From contig OY292280.1 of assembly GCA_958496175.1 (NCBI GenBank), positions 434,001 through 498,000 of the forward strand: DNA of 64,000 nt, written 5' to 3'. This stretch comes from Sisyra terminalis. Lineage: Eukaryota > Arthropoda > Insecta > Neuroptera > Sisyridae. Made by a program: the position numbers and the translations under genes. Each line of letters opens with the position of its first letter. Positions within the stretch are counted from its first letter, which is position 1. This document shows positions 14,484 through 25,564 of the stretch, one piece after another. The notes beneath the pieces were generated by a model. The model saw only the letters and a list, made by a program, of their open reading frames with translations, searched no databases and had not been told where the DNA came from.

Positions 14484-16698
14484 GTTTCCAACAATGACTC
14501 CGCGTGCAAATCAATAATCTGACACCGCAATACAATTATAGATAAAATTCAATTACGAAAAGTGTCAAGAGAATATATCATGGAAATGTTATTTACCTGC
14601 TTAACTACATGCTAAATTTTCAATTATTTTCACTCAATTTATCCCGATTTCCTTGCCATTTTCAATAATTGAAAACGAAAGAAATGCACGAAACCACACT
14701 ATTGGCACACTTCAATGCCTAAATTAAAATTTTAGCTTTGCAATGAAAACATTTATGGAGAAAAATAATTTCCACTTTAACACCTTTGTCAATTGGTACG
14801 TGGCCAGCAAAGTAAAGTTAACCATTTTTATATTTAAGTTATTTGATTCGTCAAGAGATGGCAGCACAGTTGAACGAATTAAAATCGAAGCAACAATGAG
14901 AACAATTAATTTCCAAATTAAGAACGTACTAGTTGAGATGAGAGCGCCTCCCCCCCCAGTAAAGTACAAAAAATTGATGTACGTACTTATGTAAGCGCAT
15001 GAGAAGTTATACTTCTTTGGTATAATTAAAAAGATGTTTTCAATCTACTGAAGTGTAGACCAAGTGTGTGACCACCGTTTGACAAAAACATATGCGAGCG
15101 CTGAGATTGACTCGAACGCAGCTAAAGAAAAATAACTTCAAAAAAAGAAAAACTCTTCAAATCTATTGAACTTTTTTTAAATTCAACGGTATATTAAATT
15201 TAATCAACGATGGGTATTCGAATCGAAATGGCGTTGAAATAAGTAAGTAATTGAACGGACTTGTTGGCCAATTCGTTTTTCTTAAGATAATCTTGATTTT
15301 TTTTTCTTTATTATCCTTACCCCTCTAAATTTATCAACCAGAGCAAGAAGGTATTAAAATAAAAATGAAGATTGTGAGAAAGCGAATATTCGTCGTCTGG
15401 CGCCATATTCTTGAATTTATTTATTAAATACTAAAATAAATACAAAACAAAATAAATAATATTTCATATAATACAGTATAAATAGTTTAAATACTATAAG
15501 TAATGTTTTATAAATATATGGAGCGTATTGCAATTATTGGAATGTTTGATTTTTAATAAAAAAAATATACAAAAACGATTAATTTCAGATCGACGAATGC
15601 CAAATTACAAACTGTTAGCTTATGTTGTAACAGAACGTTTCATCTAAATTGAAAAATGTTAAAATATAAAAATTATAATATATTATTTTATATAAACTTT
15701 TATCAAATCCTGCCTAGGCTTTAGCTACTGATCACAAATAAGGGTTGCAACATTTGAAATCTTCTTTCCTATATTTCAGTTATAAAATTTTTAATCGACC
15801 GTTAAGCATTTCGATATTTCACATCAAAGTTTTATTGCAGACCCCAATCACAAACGACTAGAAAAGAAAAAATTCTTAAAAGATTTTTGCCAAACGAAAA
15901 AAATGTTATAAATCTACCGTCAAGTGTTGGACTTACATTTAGAGAAAATAGTGAGATTCAAAACAAAAATATTATGTATGTAAGGTATAAAATACAGAAG
16001 TGGATATTTTCATATTGCCTCGAGATGAAAAGAAAATTTAAAAACCAAAAAAATTGGACATTTTTTCTAACTATTAAGTTAAGTTACTCCACTCTGTGAG
16101 GCTTTCCATAAATTTTAAAAAAATTTTAAGAAAATCATAGACATAAAAAAGCATTTGAAACACGCAACAATGCAAATGAAATGCATAAATATTGCACTTA
16201 TAATTTAAGATGATATAAAAACTTGATCATACAGCACGAAAACTGCTCATAGTTATGATGATAGCCACATATATGTAGTGTGATCGCAAAAAATGGTTTT
16301 TTCGGTGTTTCCCGATTACACTTAAACACGTATTTTACAGCTGAGAATCTGTTAATTGGTGTTAAATACGTGCTCCTTGCAACCGGGAAATCAGATGGAA
16401 CCGTCACTATTTATTACTTCTAGGTTTCTTCGACAAATGACGGTCTTAAAATAGTTCATGTGCTAACAAGTTAAATCATCTAAGGTTAAAACTATTTAAC
16501 CCTTTTTTTTTAATTGGTATAGTAAATTTCAAGTGATTTGTGCCCGGCTGTTCAATTTGTAAAATAATATTTGAATATAATAAATAAAAAAAAAAAAAAA
16601 AACAATACAAAGACTGTAGTCCATTTGTTACCAATGAAATAATTTATGGATAGCCTCTATTGTTGACAAATATTTACTATGTTTAATGTTTCATAAAA
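14484..16698. other. Golgin upstream region and arfaptin 3' region
   Basis: Contains the golgin promoter (probably within 14484-15100) and the arfaptin 3' untranslated region at the right edge. No coding exon is supported. A decayed palindromic repeat lies at 16306-16393. Confidence 0.5.
16306..16393. mobile_element. Palindromic repeat, copy 1 (TTTCCCG family)
   Basis: An imperfect inverted repeat: the left arm TTTCCCGATTACACTTAAAC and the right arm, read on the other strand, TTTCCCGGTTGCAAGGAGCA, with CACGTATTT in both. It is related to the better-preserved copy at 44579-44645. Confidence 0.5.
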
Positions 16699-19041
16699 CT
16701 ATTGTTGTTCCAGCCAGGATGGAAACGTTGAATTGGGAGTTTTCATTTTAATGTTGAATTGTTTTAAGGTTGTTTCTAAAGCCGATTGATTTCCGGAGAA
16801 ATACGCCGAAACTGCGTTGTGGAAGAGAAGTAACTGTTTGTGCATTACTTTAATCTAAAAGGAAAAAAAAATTATCGCTCGAATATTTAACAATGTGGAA
16901 AATATTGTTTTATATTTATTGAAATCTACGAATAATGGACTTTATTTTGCGTTTTTCAAAAGAAATACATTACGGATGTAAAATAATCTGAGATGGTTTT
17001 CAAAAATTAGTCAAGTAGCCACCTATTGGAAAAAAATAAAGTAAAAATTTTACATTTCTTCAGTACAATGACGACAAGAAAAAGTATTGTACACAAGTGA
17101 AAAACCAAAAAATGTTACATAAAATTACAAAAACTGAAATGTGAGTGTTTCAAGTTGGGTCTGAGCATATCTTAGCAATCAGACAAAGAGTAAGTAAATT
17201 GAATCAACGTTAAAATGTTTCTTGGTTTATTAAACGTTTCCCACTTACTCTATTTTCGTCGAGAAATTTCAATTTGATGGAGACATCAGTACGTAATCGC
17301 TCGTATTGTTCTTTATGAAGATGGAAATGCTGTCGAGCCTCTTCCAAACCGACGGCGTTTGACTGTTTCATCAATTCCAAATCGGTTCGATAAGCGTCAT
17401 ACTTGACACGTGCTAGTTCATATTGCCGGATCGTTTGTAACGTGTCCTCGATCGTCTTGTTGCATAACGTACTCACGGACGAAATGAAGAAGTTCAAAGC
17501 CCCCAGCAACGTTTCACCATTCTTTGTTAAATTGCGTTGCGTCTCTGAATTGTACAGAAACTCCTCTTGCAATTCCGGCGATTTTTGCGCTAACTCAGAA
17601 AACGCATCTCCTAATGCTTGCTGCAAATATCAATAATCATTAACAATTGAACAAAACTATATATCCGTTGCACCGTTTAATGTGGCATTGTTTTCCATCG
17701 AATGTTTACACTATATCATGAAGCGTTAGATGCAAACGCTGTTAACCGATTAAAATGATGAAATATAATAAATATATTTTATTTATTTTGAACCACTTAA
17801 GCTATTAAGATTAGATTTACAACGTTAAATGTATGTATATGTATTTTATATTGTAGTGGGCATAGTTTACACTATGTCCTATAGTCGCTAATAACCTGAC
17901 AAGTTGATGCGACTTTAAATAAAAAAAAATATATATTTTTAGTATAACCTTTTCATACTTCTTAAAAACTTTTCCAAATTTCATTCAAATCGGTTTAGTC
18001 ATTTTTGGGGGGAAGAATATTTTCTGATTTTATTTATTCACAAATAAAGAAATACAGACGTCATGCATATCGCTTTATGGTTTTTATATCTTAATTGATG
18101 TTAACGATTTAAACTTTCCATTATCGGTTTCAATGTTTTAAATTTCCAAAAATAAATGAAACATATACACTTGGCTTCTGAAAGATTCGCCATTTTGAAG
18201 AATTTTATTTTTCAAGTTAGAAAATAGATTAAACATTAACTACTGTGAAACTAATTTGTGTGAATAGAAATCATTGCCTCCAATTTTCCATAGGTGTCTT
18301 AATATTTCATATCATTTTTTTTTTTATATTGTTGACTTTATCTTAAAAAATACAACAATTCAAGGACGAACCAACGTAGATCTATAGCAATACATCAATT
18401 CCAAAAGAAAAAAGGCCGTATTTTTTAAAAGAGGGGCTTACTTTAGTAGTATTACACCTAGTTCAATCGGTACAATTGATAAGTATATACCATTTTTTAC
18501 CTGGGTTTGAACTAAGTGATAGAAATGATTGGTTAGCGCTCGCGAATGTTGTAATATATTCATGTATTTTTGTTGCGTGTCTCGTAGTTGTTCAATTTCG
18601 GTTTCTAATTCTAAAAAAAAACAAAACAAAACAATGTGTAAGTAGGGAAAAATATGAGAAAAGTGTTTGTTTTATGAATTGTATACCTGAATCGATGGTG
18701 CGGGAGCTTCGGCCGAGCTTCTCAAACATTAACTGTTTGGTGCACTTGTATGTAGAAATGGACCAATTTTTGATGGTTTCAATTCGGGATGAACTGGCCT
18801 TATAGACGGTGGGTTCGCTACGTCCGGTGGTTGTTGATGAGTTAAGGGTTTTATTGGTGCAGACATCGTTGAGACCACCTGAATACGAGACCGAGTGGTT
18901 TACGTGGGATATTGGCGTAGCAATTGCACTTGAGTTGGCGTTATTCGTATCGTTAATGTTAGTGTTTTTCAGCATTTCATGAATGCTATTGCACTCGGAG
19001 GCCGTGCTCGACGAGCGTATCACACCAGGTCGAGCTGACAT
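16699..19041 (-). CDS. ARFIP: Arfaptin (AH/BAR-domain effector of Arl1 and Arf/Rac GTPases)
   Basis: Exons 19041-18687, 18610-18501, 17620-17249 and 16854-16699 give 330 aa, against about 341 for human arfaptin-2. The N-terminal 90 residues are Ser/Asn/Thr-rich and disordered. The segment [20 protein letters not shown] is the conserved amphipathic region before the BAR fold, which senses PI4P-rich membrane. The AH domain follows ([57 protein letters not shown]) and ends [19 protein letters not shown] and SWLEQQ-stop, as in the family. Arfaptins form curved dimers recruited by Arl1 to the trans-Golgi and help secretory carrier formation. A candidate acceptor just upstream of the ATG (19063-19064) suggests a separate 5' UTR exon. 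Whether it is orthologous to arfaptin-1 or -2 cannot be decided; many invertebrates have one. Confidence 0.96.
17621..18500 (-). other. Arfaptin intron 2
   Basis: AT-rich intron flanked by a donor at 18499-18500 and an acceptor at 17621-17622. Nothing else is recognisable in it. Confidence 0.7.
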
Positions 19042-19942
19042 CTTACACTCAACTTCAGTAATCTGCAATACTTATTTCTTATTTTCAGACCGATCGCGAA
19101 CAAATTGCGAACAATGACAGCTGACAAACATTCATCACCATCGTCGCATTTGCGACCCTTCCAGCCCCCAATCAAATTTCACACAGGAAATATTCGGCTA
19201 CAATACCTTTAATTAAATTGTTTCAATAAAAAATAATTTATTTCATAACTAAGATTTATTTTACTTACTTATAAACAAAACGTTCAACAATAATTACATC
19301 ACTGTCGTCACATCGATCTCCCTTGAAATTAGTCATACATTATCAATAGCACCTCACGGAAGTTTGTCCCTCTAACGAAATCTAAAAGAACAACCGAGAT
19401 AACCATATAGAAAATTACTCGTTCTAGAACGAGATACAACCATTAGAAACAGGAAAAGATGCTAGTAATCTTCTACATCGACCAACGTAAATTCGTTAAA
19501 ATTTAGTTTGTATTTCGGCCGCTTGTTTACATGTTACAAATTACTTAATGAAAATTAGTTGTAAAAGAAATTGTTTAATAATGATTGAAGTAATTAAACA
19601 GACAATGCGATCAAAAATGCATCGATAATAGATTGATTTATTGTATTGACAATCGATTTACATATATTTTCTGAAAAGAATTCCATAAGTTGGACAATAA
19701 AATGGCTAGCAATTAACGATTCTGATTGATACTAAAGTTATTTGATAACAAGTGATTTTTGTGTTTGTTTTTAATGAAATTGTTAATGTTTCGGTGCAAA
19801 AAAGATTGAACTGTTAGTTTGTAACGAGTTGCTTCACTACTTCGTTGAAAGTAAAAAGTTTCTGAAGAATATTTCAATTGTGGACGTTTGGATTGATCGA
19901 ACAAAGTTGGGACTCGAATGAAAATTTGTAAAGGCCGCAAAA
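19042..19942. promoter_or_regulatory. Divergent promoter region, arfaptin (-) and CDC14 (+)
   Basis: The two start codons face away from each other across 900 bp with no coding sequence between them. The arfaptin side (19090-19200) is locally richer in GC. A shared bidirectional promoter is inferred from geometry; no TATA box or initiator is convincing. Confidence 0.45.
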
Positions 19943-22553
19943 ATGGAAACAAAAACCGATCTGAAAGAACTTTTGCCAGGCATTTCGGAAATAATCAAAG
20001 GTAGCATCGATCACCTATTGGGAAAATTAAGCTTTAATTTGTTTTCAGATCGCCTGTACTTTATGCCGTTTCGAAATGGGGAGAAACCAAAACAGATAAA
20101 CAATACACATTATTTTTCGGTGGACAAGGAATTGATCTATGAAAACTTCTATGACGATTTTGGACCGTTGAATATAGCGATGCTGTACAACTACTGCCAG
20201 AAGTTGCAAAAAAAGTCCAATCTAAACTATTTGCAGAATAAAAAAATCATCCACTACACATCTATGCATCCGCAAAAACGCGTCAATGCCGCTTACTTGA
20301 TGGGGGCATACGCCGTAAACCACCTTGATCCATCTTGTAAAAGCAAAAAAAAAACTTACTTATTTATTTTCAGGTTATATATCTCGAACAAAGTCCTGAC
20401 GAGATATTGAAACAGTTGACTCATGACGAGAATCCAGAATATATTATGTTTCGCGATGCCTCCGCTGGTGTTTGCCTTTATCAAATATCATTGTTGGACT
20501 GTCTTAATGCGATCTATAAAGCGAAACTTTTCGGTTTTTTTGATTTTAATAACTTCGATAGCGTGGAATACGAGCATTATGAGGTAAGTACGAAAAACAG
20601 ATTCTACCATTAACCAAAGCCGAACAACATCACAATGCTTTACTCCTTAAGATGAAGCACCAAAGTTTAAAGTTACAATATCAATATATTCTTGCTCAAC
20701 ATGTACGTATGCAAACGTATCATCGATATCTTAAATCTGATATCATAGATGTATCGATGTTATTTCAGGCAATGTTTTACATCGATATTTTCGATTTATT
20801 GTAACAAACTATTTTCAATTTTGCAGTACGATGATTTTTATGTAAAATTTGTTATATTTGCAGAGAGTTGAAAACGGTGATTTCAACTGGATCCTACCCG
20901 ACAAGTTTATTGCGTTTTGTGGTCCGCATTCCAAATCGAAAATCGATACCAATGGTTATCCATTACACTCTCCAGAAACATATTTCTCATATTTCCGGCG
21001 TCATAAAGTCACAACAGTGATTCGATTAAACTGGAAAGTGTACGACTCGAGTCGGTTTCAGGACGCTGGATTTGTTCACAAAGATCTCTTCTTTCTGGAT
21101 GGAACCACCCCTACGGACAGTATTCTGAAACAGTTTTTAAATATTTGTGAATCAACGTCAGGTGCCGTTGCCGTTCACTGTAAAGGTATTTTTTTACAAA
21201 GAAGGTCACTGAATAGTATATGGGTGACATAACAGAAGAATTTTAAAACTGATCATTGTGTAGTTTAAGCTTAGTTTCACCGGTGTTGTCCATAATGTAT
21301 CTTATAAACTATTTCAAGTTCTTATTTCAAGTATTTATATAATATATTCTAATAGTGTTCTGTGTTTTTTTTTTCGTTCACGCTGAATATTTTAAATTTA
21401 AACAATATTTTTAGCTGGACTTGGACGAACGGGATCCTTGATTGGGTGTTATATAATGAAACACTATCGAATGACTGCTCGAGAAACGATCGCCTGGATT
21501 CGAATTTGTCGACCTGGCTCTATCATTGGTCATCAACAAAAATGGCTCGAAAGGTTGTACAAACTTAATAGTTAACAAATTCATAACTCAGTTAAAAGAT
21601 TTCCAAATCAAAATTGCAAAATTTATTTCAATAAGTTGTACATTTCATCGTTTACTTATAATCTATTTGAAGTCTATATATAAATGAATATCAATTAGTT
21701 TTCGTTGATATTTTAGTAAACAAGCGCAAATGTGGGCCGAAGGTGATTTATATCGTAACAAGCACAACATGCCTGGACCAATCAAGCACACAAACGGCAT
21801 ATACAGCGTGAAAAGCTCCGGTAAAAGCTTATCAGTGTCCTACGTACCACTGTCGCCAATTCAGCCGGACACAGTTAACAAAATCTCACAAAAAGTCGAC
21901 ACAATGAAACTAAATGACGACAACGACAACAACAACCAATCCAAAAAGAAAAACTTTGATTTGAAAAAAGAAACTGGCACAACGCAGGGGGATAAGTTAA
22001 ACAAAATCAAAGCAATGCGCAGGCAAAACAAAAACGTTGCAGCTATCACTGGGTTAGTATGCACTCGACTCAATGTTAACTTCCAGGAGATTTTTCCAAT
22101 TTGCTTGGGTTGTTTGTGAATATTGCACAAAATAATAAGTTTATTAATAAATACATATTATATTTTTTCAGAAGTGAAAAAAAACACGTTCGATTGATGG
22201 CGACCCGACAGTCGTATGTGAGGGGCGCACGACTTGGTGGAACGCCGTCGTCATCGCCGTTGACGACATCGAAAATAGAGACGCCGACGTCGCGGATACT
22301 TACACGACGAACTCGCAAGCCGAAAGACGTGCTAAGTACCACATGGCCAGACAACAATGCCAACAGAGAACGTCGTGTGAACAGCAAACGTATCACCAGC
22401 AAATCAGGAAAACGAGCTCTCGAGAAAGAAAAGTCCGGACCGCAATCAGTGAAAATTCTGCGTCGATCGTGTACGCAAAACGCAGCTGTCACGGAAAACG
22501 AAATGGTGAAAAGTCGAAAAATTACAACCACCATAGAAAATAGAAAAAATTGA
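19943..22553 (+). CDS. CDC14: CDC14 dual-specificity protein phosphatase
   Basis: Exons 19943-20000, 20049-20314, 20374-20583, 20864-21185, 21415-21553, 21717-22052 and 22172-22553 give 570 aa. The N-terminal domain shows family signatures (IKDRLYF across the first splice, [45 protein letters not shown]). The catalytic domain has the general-acid loop [11 protein letters not shown] and the CX5R loop [12 protein letters not shown], split by an intron after the Lys codon, followed by [13 protein letters not shown]. The C-terminal 110 residues are basic, Ser/Thr-rich and poorly conserved. CDC14 removes phosphate from proline-directed Cdk sites and acts in mitotic exit, DNA repair and ciliary biology. 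Intron 1 is only 48 nt, a multiple of three without a stop codon, so its retention would add 16 residues. Confidence 0.97.
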
Positions 22554-22581
22554 TACTGCAGCATCCACACGAACTTAACAT

Positions 22582-22587
22582 AATAAA
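22582..22587 (+). terminator. CDC14 polyadenylation signal
   Basis: AATAAA 29 nt after the CDC14 stop. It lies only 150 nt from the stop of the opposing orphan exon, so the two transcripts may overlap at their 3' ends. Confidence 0.65.
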
Positions 22588-22736
22588 CTTTACATTTAGA
22601 AGTGAATACCAATGGAGGCCTCAATGAAAAAAAATTCTTTTACATTTATAACCAACTTGCTTTACGGCATTGAAAACAGACTTTGATTACCCTCTAACGT
22701 TTTAGTCAACGTTTAAAAAAATCAATTGCACCCAAA

Positions 22737-22938
22737 TTAACTACCAAGTTTTCCATGAATAATGTTCTTAACATTATAGTATAATTCTTTCTCTTCGTCC
22801 AACGTGTGGTTGTTTCTATTGTAGATGTGGGTTTTACACCGAGGATTGCTCCAGGCATTGAATTTTGGTGTAAATTTAGGTAATAACCCCTTAACGCACA
22901 CGCTCGATTTAATTCGAGTGGCGTTGTATTTAATGCTA
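22737..22938 (-). CDS. Putative terminal exon of an unidentified gene
   Basis: On the minus strand a good acceptor (TTATTTTAG, AG at 22939-22940) opens a 67-codon frame ending in TAA at 22737-22739. The predicted peptide contains KFNAWSNPRCKTHIYNRNNH and ends LYYNVKNIIHGKLGS. Codons such as GCC, AGC, AAC, GAC, GAA and GAG, and a higher GC than the flanks, look like real coding sequence. The frame enters in phase (two bases supplied by an upstream exon). A second frame is open across the same stretch, giving TPLELNRACALRG and ending at a TGA near 22703, so the frame choice is not certain. I recognise no family. Upstream exons, if any, should lie between here and eIF2D (25565), but I could not find them; exonised repeat or pseudogene remains possible. 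Confidence 0.4.
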
Positions 22939-23223
22939 CTAAAATAACAATGAAAACAACAATATATAATTATTATTTATATAGGATCAAAATCCAAAAG
23001 GAATATAACATTTTTGATTAATTCTATATTTTTTTGCCAAGACAATGTTCTAATGTGTGTTTTTAAAGAAATATATATTTTTTGGGTTTGAAAAAATCTT
23101 TGCGGTAAGGTGCCTTATTATACTGTCGTTAATCACTGGTTTTTAATGACAAATGTGATCACATAACTAAAATGTAACACAAGCACCATCCGAAAAAAGT
23201 AGCGATAAAGCTAAATAGAATTA

Positions 23224-23280
23224 AATTAACAAAAACATCGTCAATAGAATAATAAACAAAGTAGAAAATGCGACGTTGTA
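23224..23280 (+). mobile_element. Decayed MITE arm
   Basis: The segment including AATAGAATAATAAACAAAGT and the adjoining GAAAATGCGACGTTG resembles the right arm of the element at 30757-30977 (GAATAGAATAAAAAACAAAA, then GAAAATGTATCGTTG). The outer terminus is missing. Confidence 0.45.
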
Positions 23281-25328
23281 TTTGCATTAAGTGATTATAT
23301 CGATACACTGGCAATAATAGAGAGCCTTATTTGTCACTCAAATTTTGGCGCACTTGTTACATTTTTAATCACGTGACCATATTTATCATTAGAAACCAGT
23401 AACTAGCGATAACATGAAAATACACCATTAAGGGGTTAATCTCTATATCAAAATGTTGAAAGTATAAGAGACATTATTCAGGTGTTTACGAGAAAATTAC
23501 AAATTAGTTTGACCAAATATATCAGAGTTTATATACGCATAAAAAGTAATCATATGTTAAAAGACACAAATCTTTAATGTAAATTTTTTTGACCAACTAT
23601 TGGCCAAACCAATCTTTTTAAAAGAAATTAAAAAACCGATGCCATAAGGCAAATTTTGTTAATTCTAGTAGTATTTAAGAATGGAATTATCATACTTTAG
23701 ATTTTAATTGACCAATAATAAAAATGGCGCAGTAATGTCGCTCAAGATTTTTATTTATTTATCATTATTGAAAAGGCTTTAACCTAAACAAATTGTCAGA
23801 CAGTTAATTGTGCCCCTTTTTTATTTAGTAAGTTTTATTTTGATGATAAAAAGAAAATTTTATCCCGTCAATTGCTTAAAAAATAATTCATTTTAATTAA
23901 AAACAAGTTGATTTTTGTTTAGAGAAAATGTTTTAATTATTGCCATTTTTATTTAAATTATGAAATGCGCCGACGCAAAAGGCGTGACTTACTATATGAG
24001 ACATTAAAAAGACTAATAAGGTGATGTTTTAAAACTTTTATTGGATAGACAGCTTTTTAAGCTCAATTTTATCAAGTGCGGGAACTATTTTTTTTTTATT
24101 TCTAACCCGTTAATAAATGAACTAGGTTTTACCAATAAATTGTATTTATATTAACACTAGTCTAATACATATTTTTAATTCTTTATATGGTACAAAACTC
24201 AGTGTTTAAATTTTAGGAGTTTATTTTTTTAATGTGTCTTAAATCTTAAAATCCATGATAAAAATCATGTCGAGTTCTAGACAAGTTATTTTCGAGGGTT
24301 TTAAATATAGCTAGGTAATAGTTTGAGTTTTTCTAGCTGAGAAAAATTAAATTTTCGTTATCGTAGTAATAGAGATGAATAATAAAGCTCATACGATTGA
24401 TTAATCTCTATCGTTTTCATTACCTATCTTGTGTTAGTTCATTGAAATAAAAATGCAAAAAAATACATTCACTTATTTAAAACTTGTATACTTGTTTTGA
24501 AAAAAAATAAACTCTAATGTACACTGGGTTTTCAATCGTATAAATTTTATAAAATCGATATGAATTTCAATGAAAAAACAGATTTTAACTAATTACTTAA
24601 TCGAAATATATATAATTTTTGTTAACTATACACATTTCGCTACTTTTTCAGAGTTTATTAATATTTTTATATGTAAATAAGTATATTGTTGCTAATGAGT
24701 ACAAAACTACATTTTTTACTATTTTTATTTTTTTCCCAAACAAAAAATCTTATTTAGAATTAGGTAAAATAGTCAGAAAAACGGTAGCAATTTTATGAAG
24801 CTTTTTTCTTTTAAAAATATTTTTATTCGGTGTATGAAATATATTTCATAAGCTTTTTGCCTTTCATCAATGTAAATAGATTTATTATATATATTTTTTT
24901 CTTCTTGAAATAAAATAATAGAAAATTTACATTGATTTTGCCGTTTTATGTTTGGTAACAATCCTTTAATTCAAATTATTAATAAGAGGAATTACAAGAT
25001 AAAAAATAGTTGCAAAGAAATTATTAAATTTTCCATGGAAAGGGGATATGATTTTTTACAGTAAACACTCGTCACAGTAAAATACAAAAACTAATCAAAA
25101 GAAAAAAAATCATATAGGGTTGAAAGTGAACGGCAACAATTTGTAAAAAGACAATAAAAAAAAATCAAACAATTCTTGAAAAAAGAAGAAAACCGATTGG
25201 AAGTCTGGAACTATCAAACCAAGGAATACTTTCATCAGGATAGTAGACGGAAATAGTGAGTGTGATTCCATTGTTGGTTTAAATATATAAAATCGAACTT
25301 ATTAAATCTAGATTTCAATATAAACGTA

Positions 25329-25334
25329 TTTATT
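25329..25334 (-). terminator. eIF2D polyadenylation signal
   Basis: AATAAA on the minus strand, about 230 nt after the eIF2D stop. Confidence 0.45.
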
Positions 25335-25564
25335 ACCCTTTCATAGTTAAAAAATTAAATTTTAATATTATGCATTCACAAAACATTTGCTTACACATAT
25401 TACGTATGCATGACCTTATACTTGCGTCGTTAGTTTTGAACATATCATACTATGTACTATTTCGTTAAAATATATGTAACGAAAACAACAAAAAGAAATA
25501 TTTGATAAAAAAGAAACAGGAAAATTCTTTCACATATAAATTATAAAACAACAGTTATATTCTA

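Larger units (their letters stand above)
22940..25564. other. AT-rich region between the orphan exon and eIF2D
   Basis: No supported coding exon. It includes a decayed MITE arm at 23224-23280 and, at the right, the eIF2D 3' UTR with an AATAAA on the minus strand at 25329-25334. A strong minus-strand donor-like GTAAGTCACG near 23990 could belong to the gene that ends at 22737; this is speculative. Confidence 0.45.

Noticed and set aside
16198..16407. Similar short minus-strand frames here and at 44468-44659 that share a stretch of peptide
   Set aside because: The similarity comes from a shared palindromic repeat, not from a protein family.
19943..20410. Unspliced reading of the CDC14 start, with 16 extra residues and a tail running past 20314
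   Set aside because: Removing 20001-20048 and splicing at 20314/20374 restores the family sequences IKDRLYF and GAYAVIYLEQ. The unspliced version breaks both.
24773..24961. 62-codon minus-strand frame downstream of eIF2D
   Set aside because: AT-driven Ile/Lys/Phe composition, no domain and no splice context.
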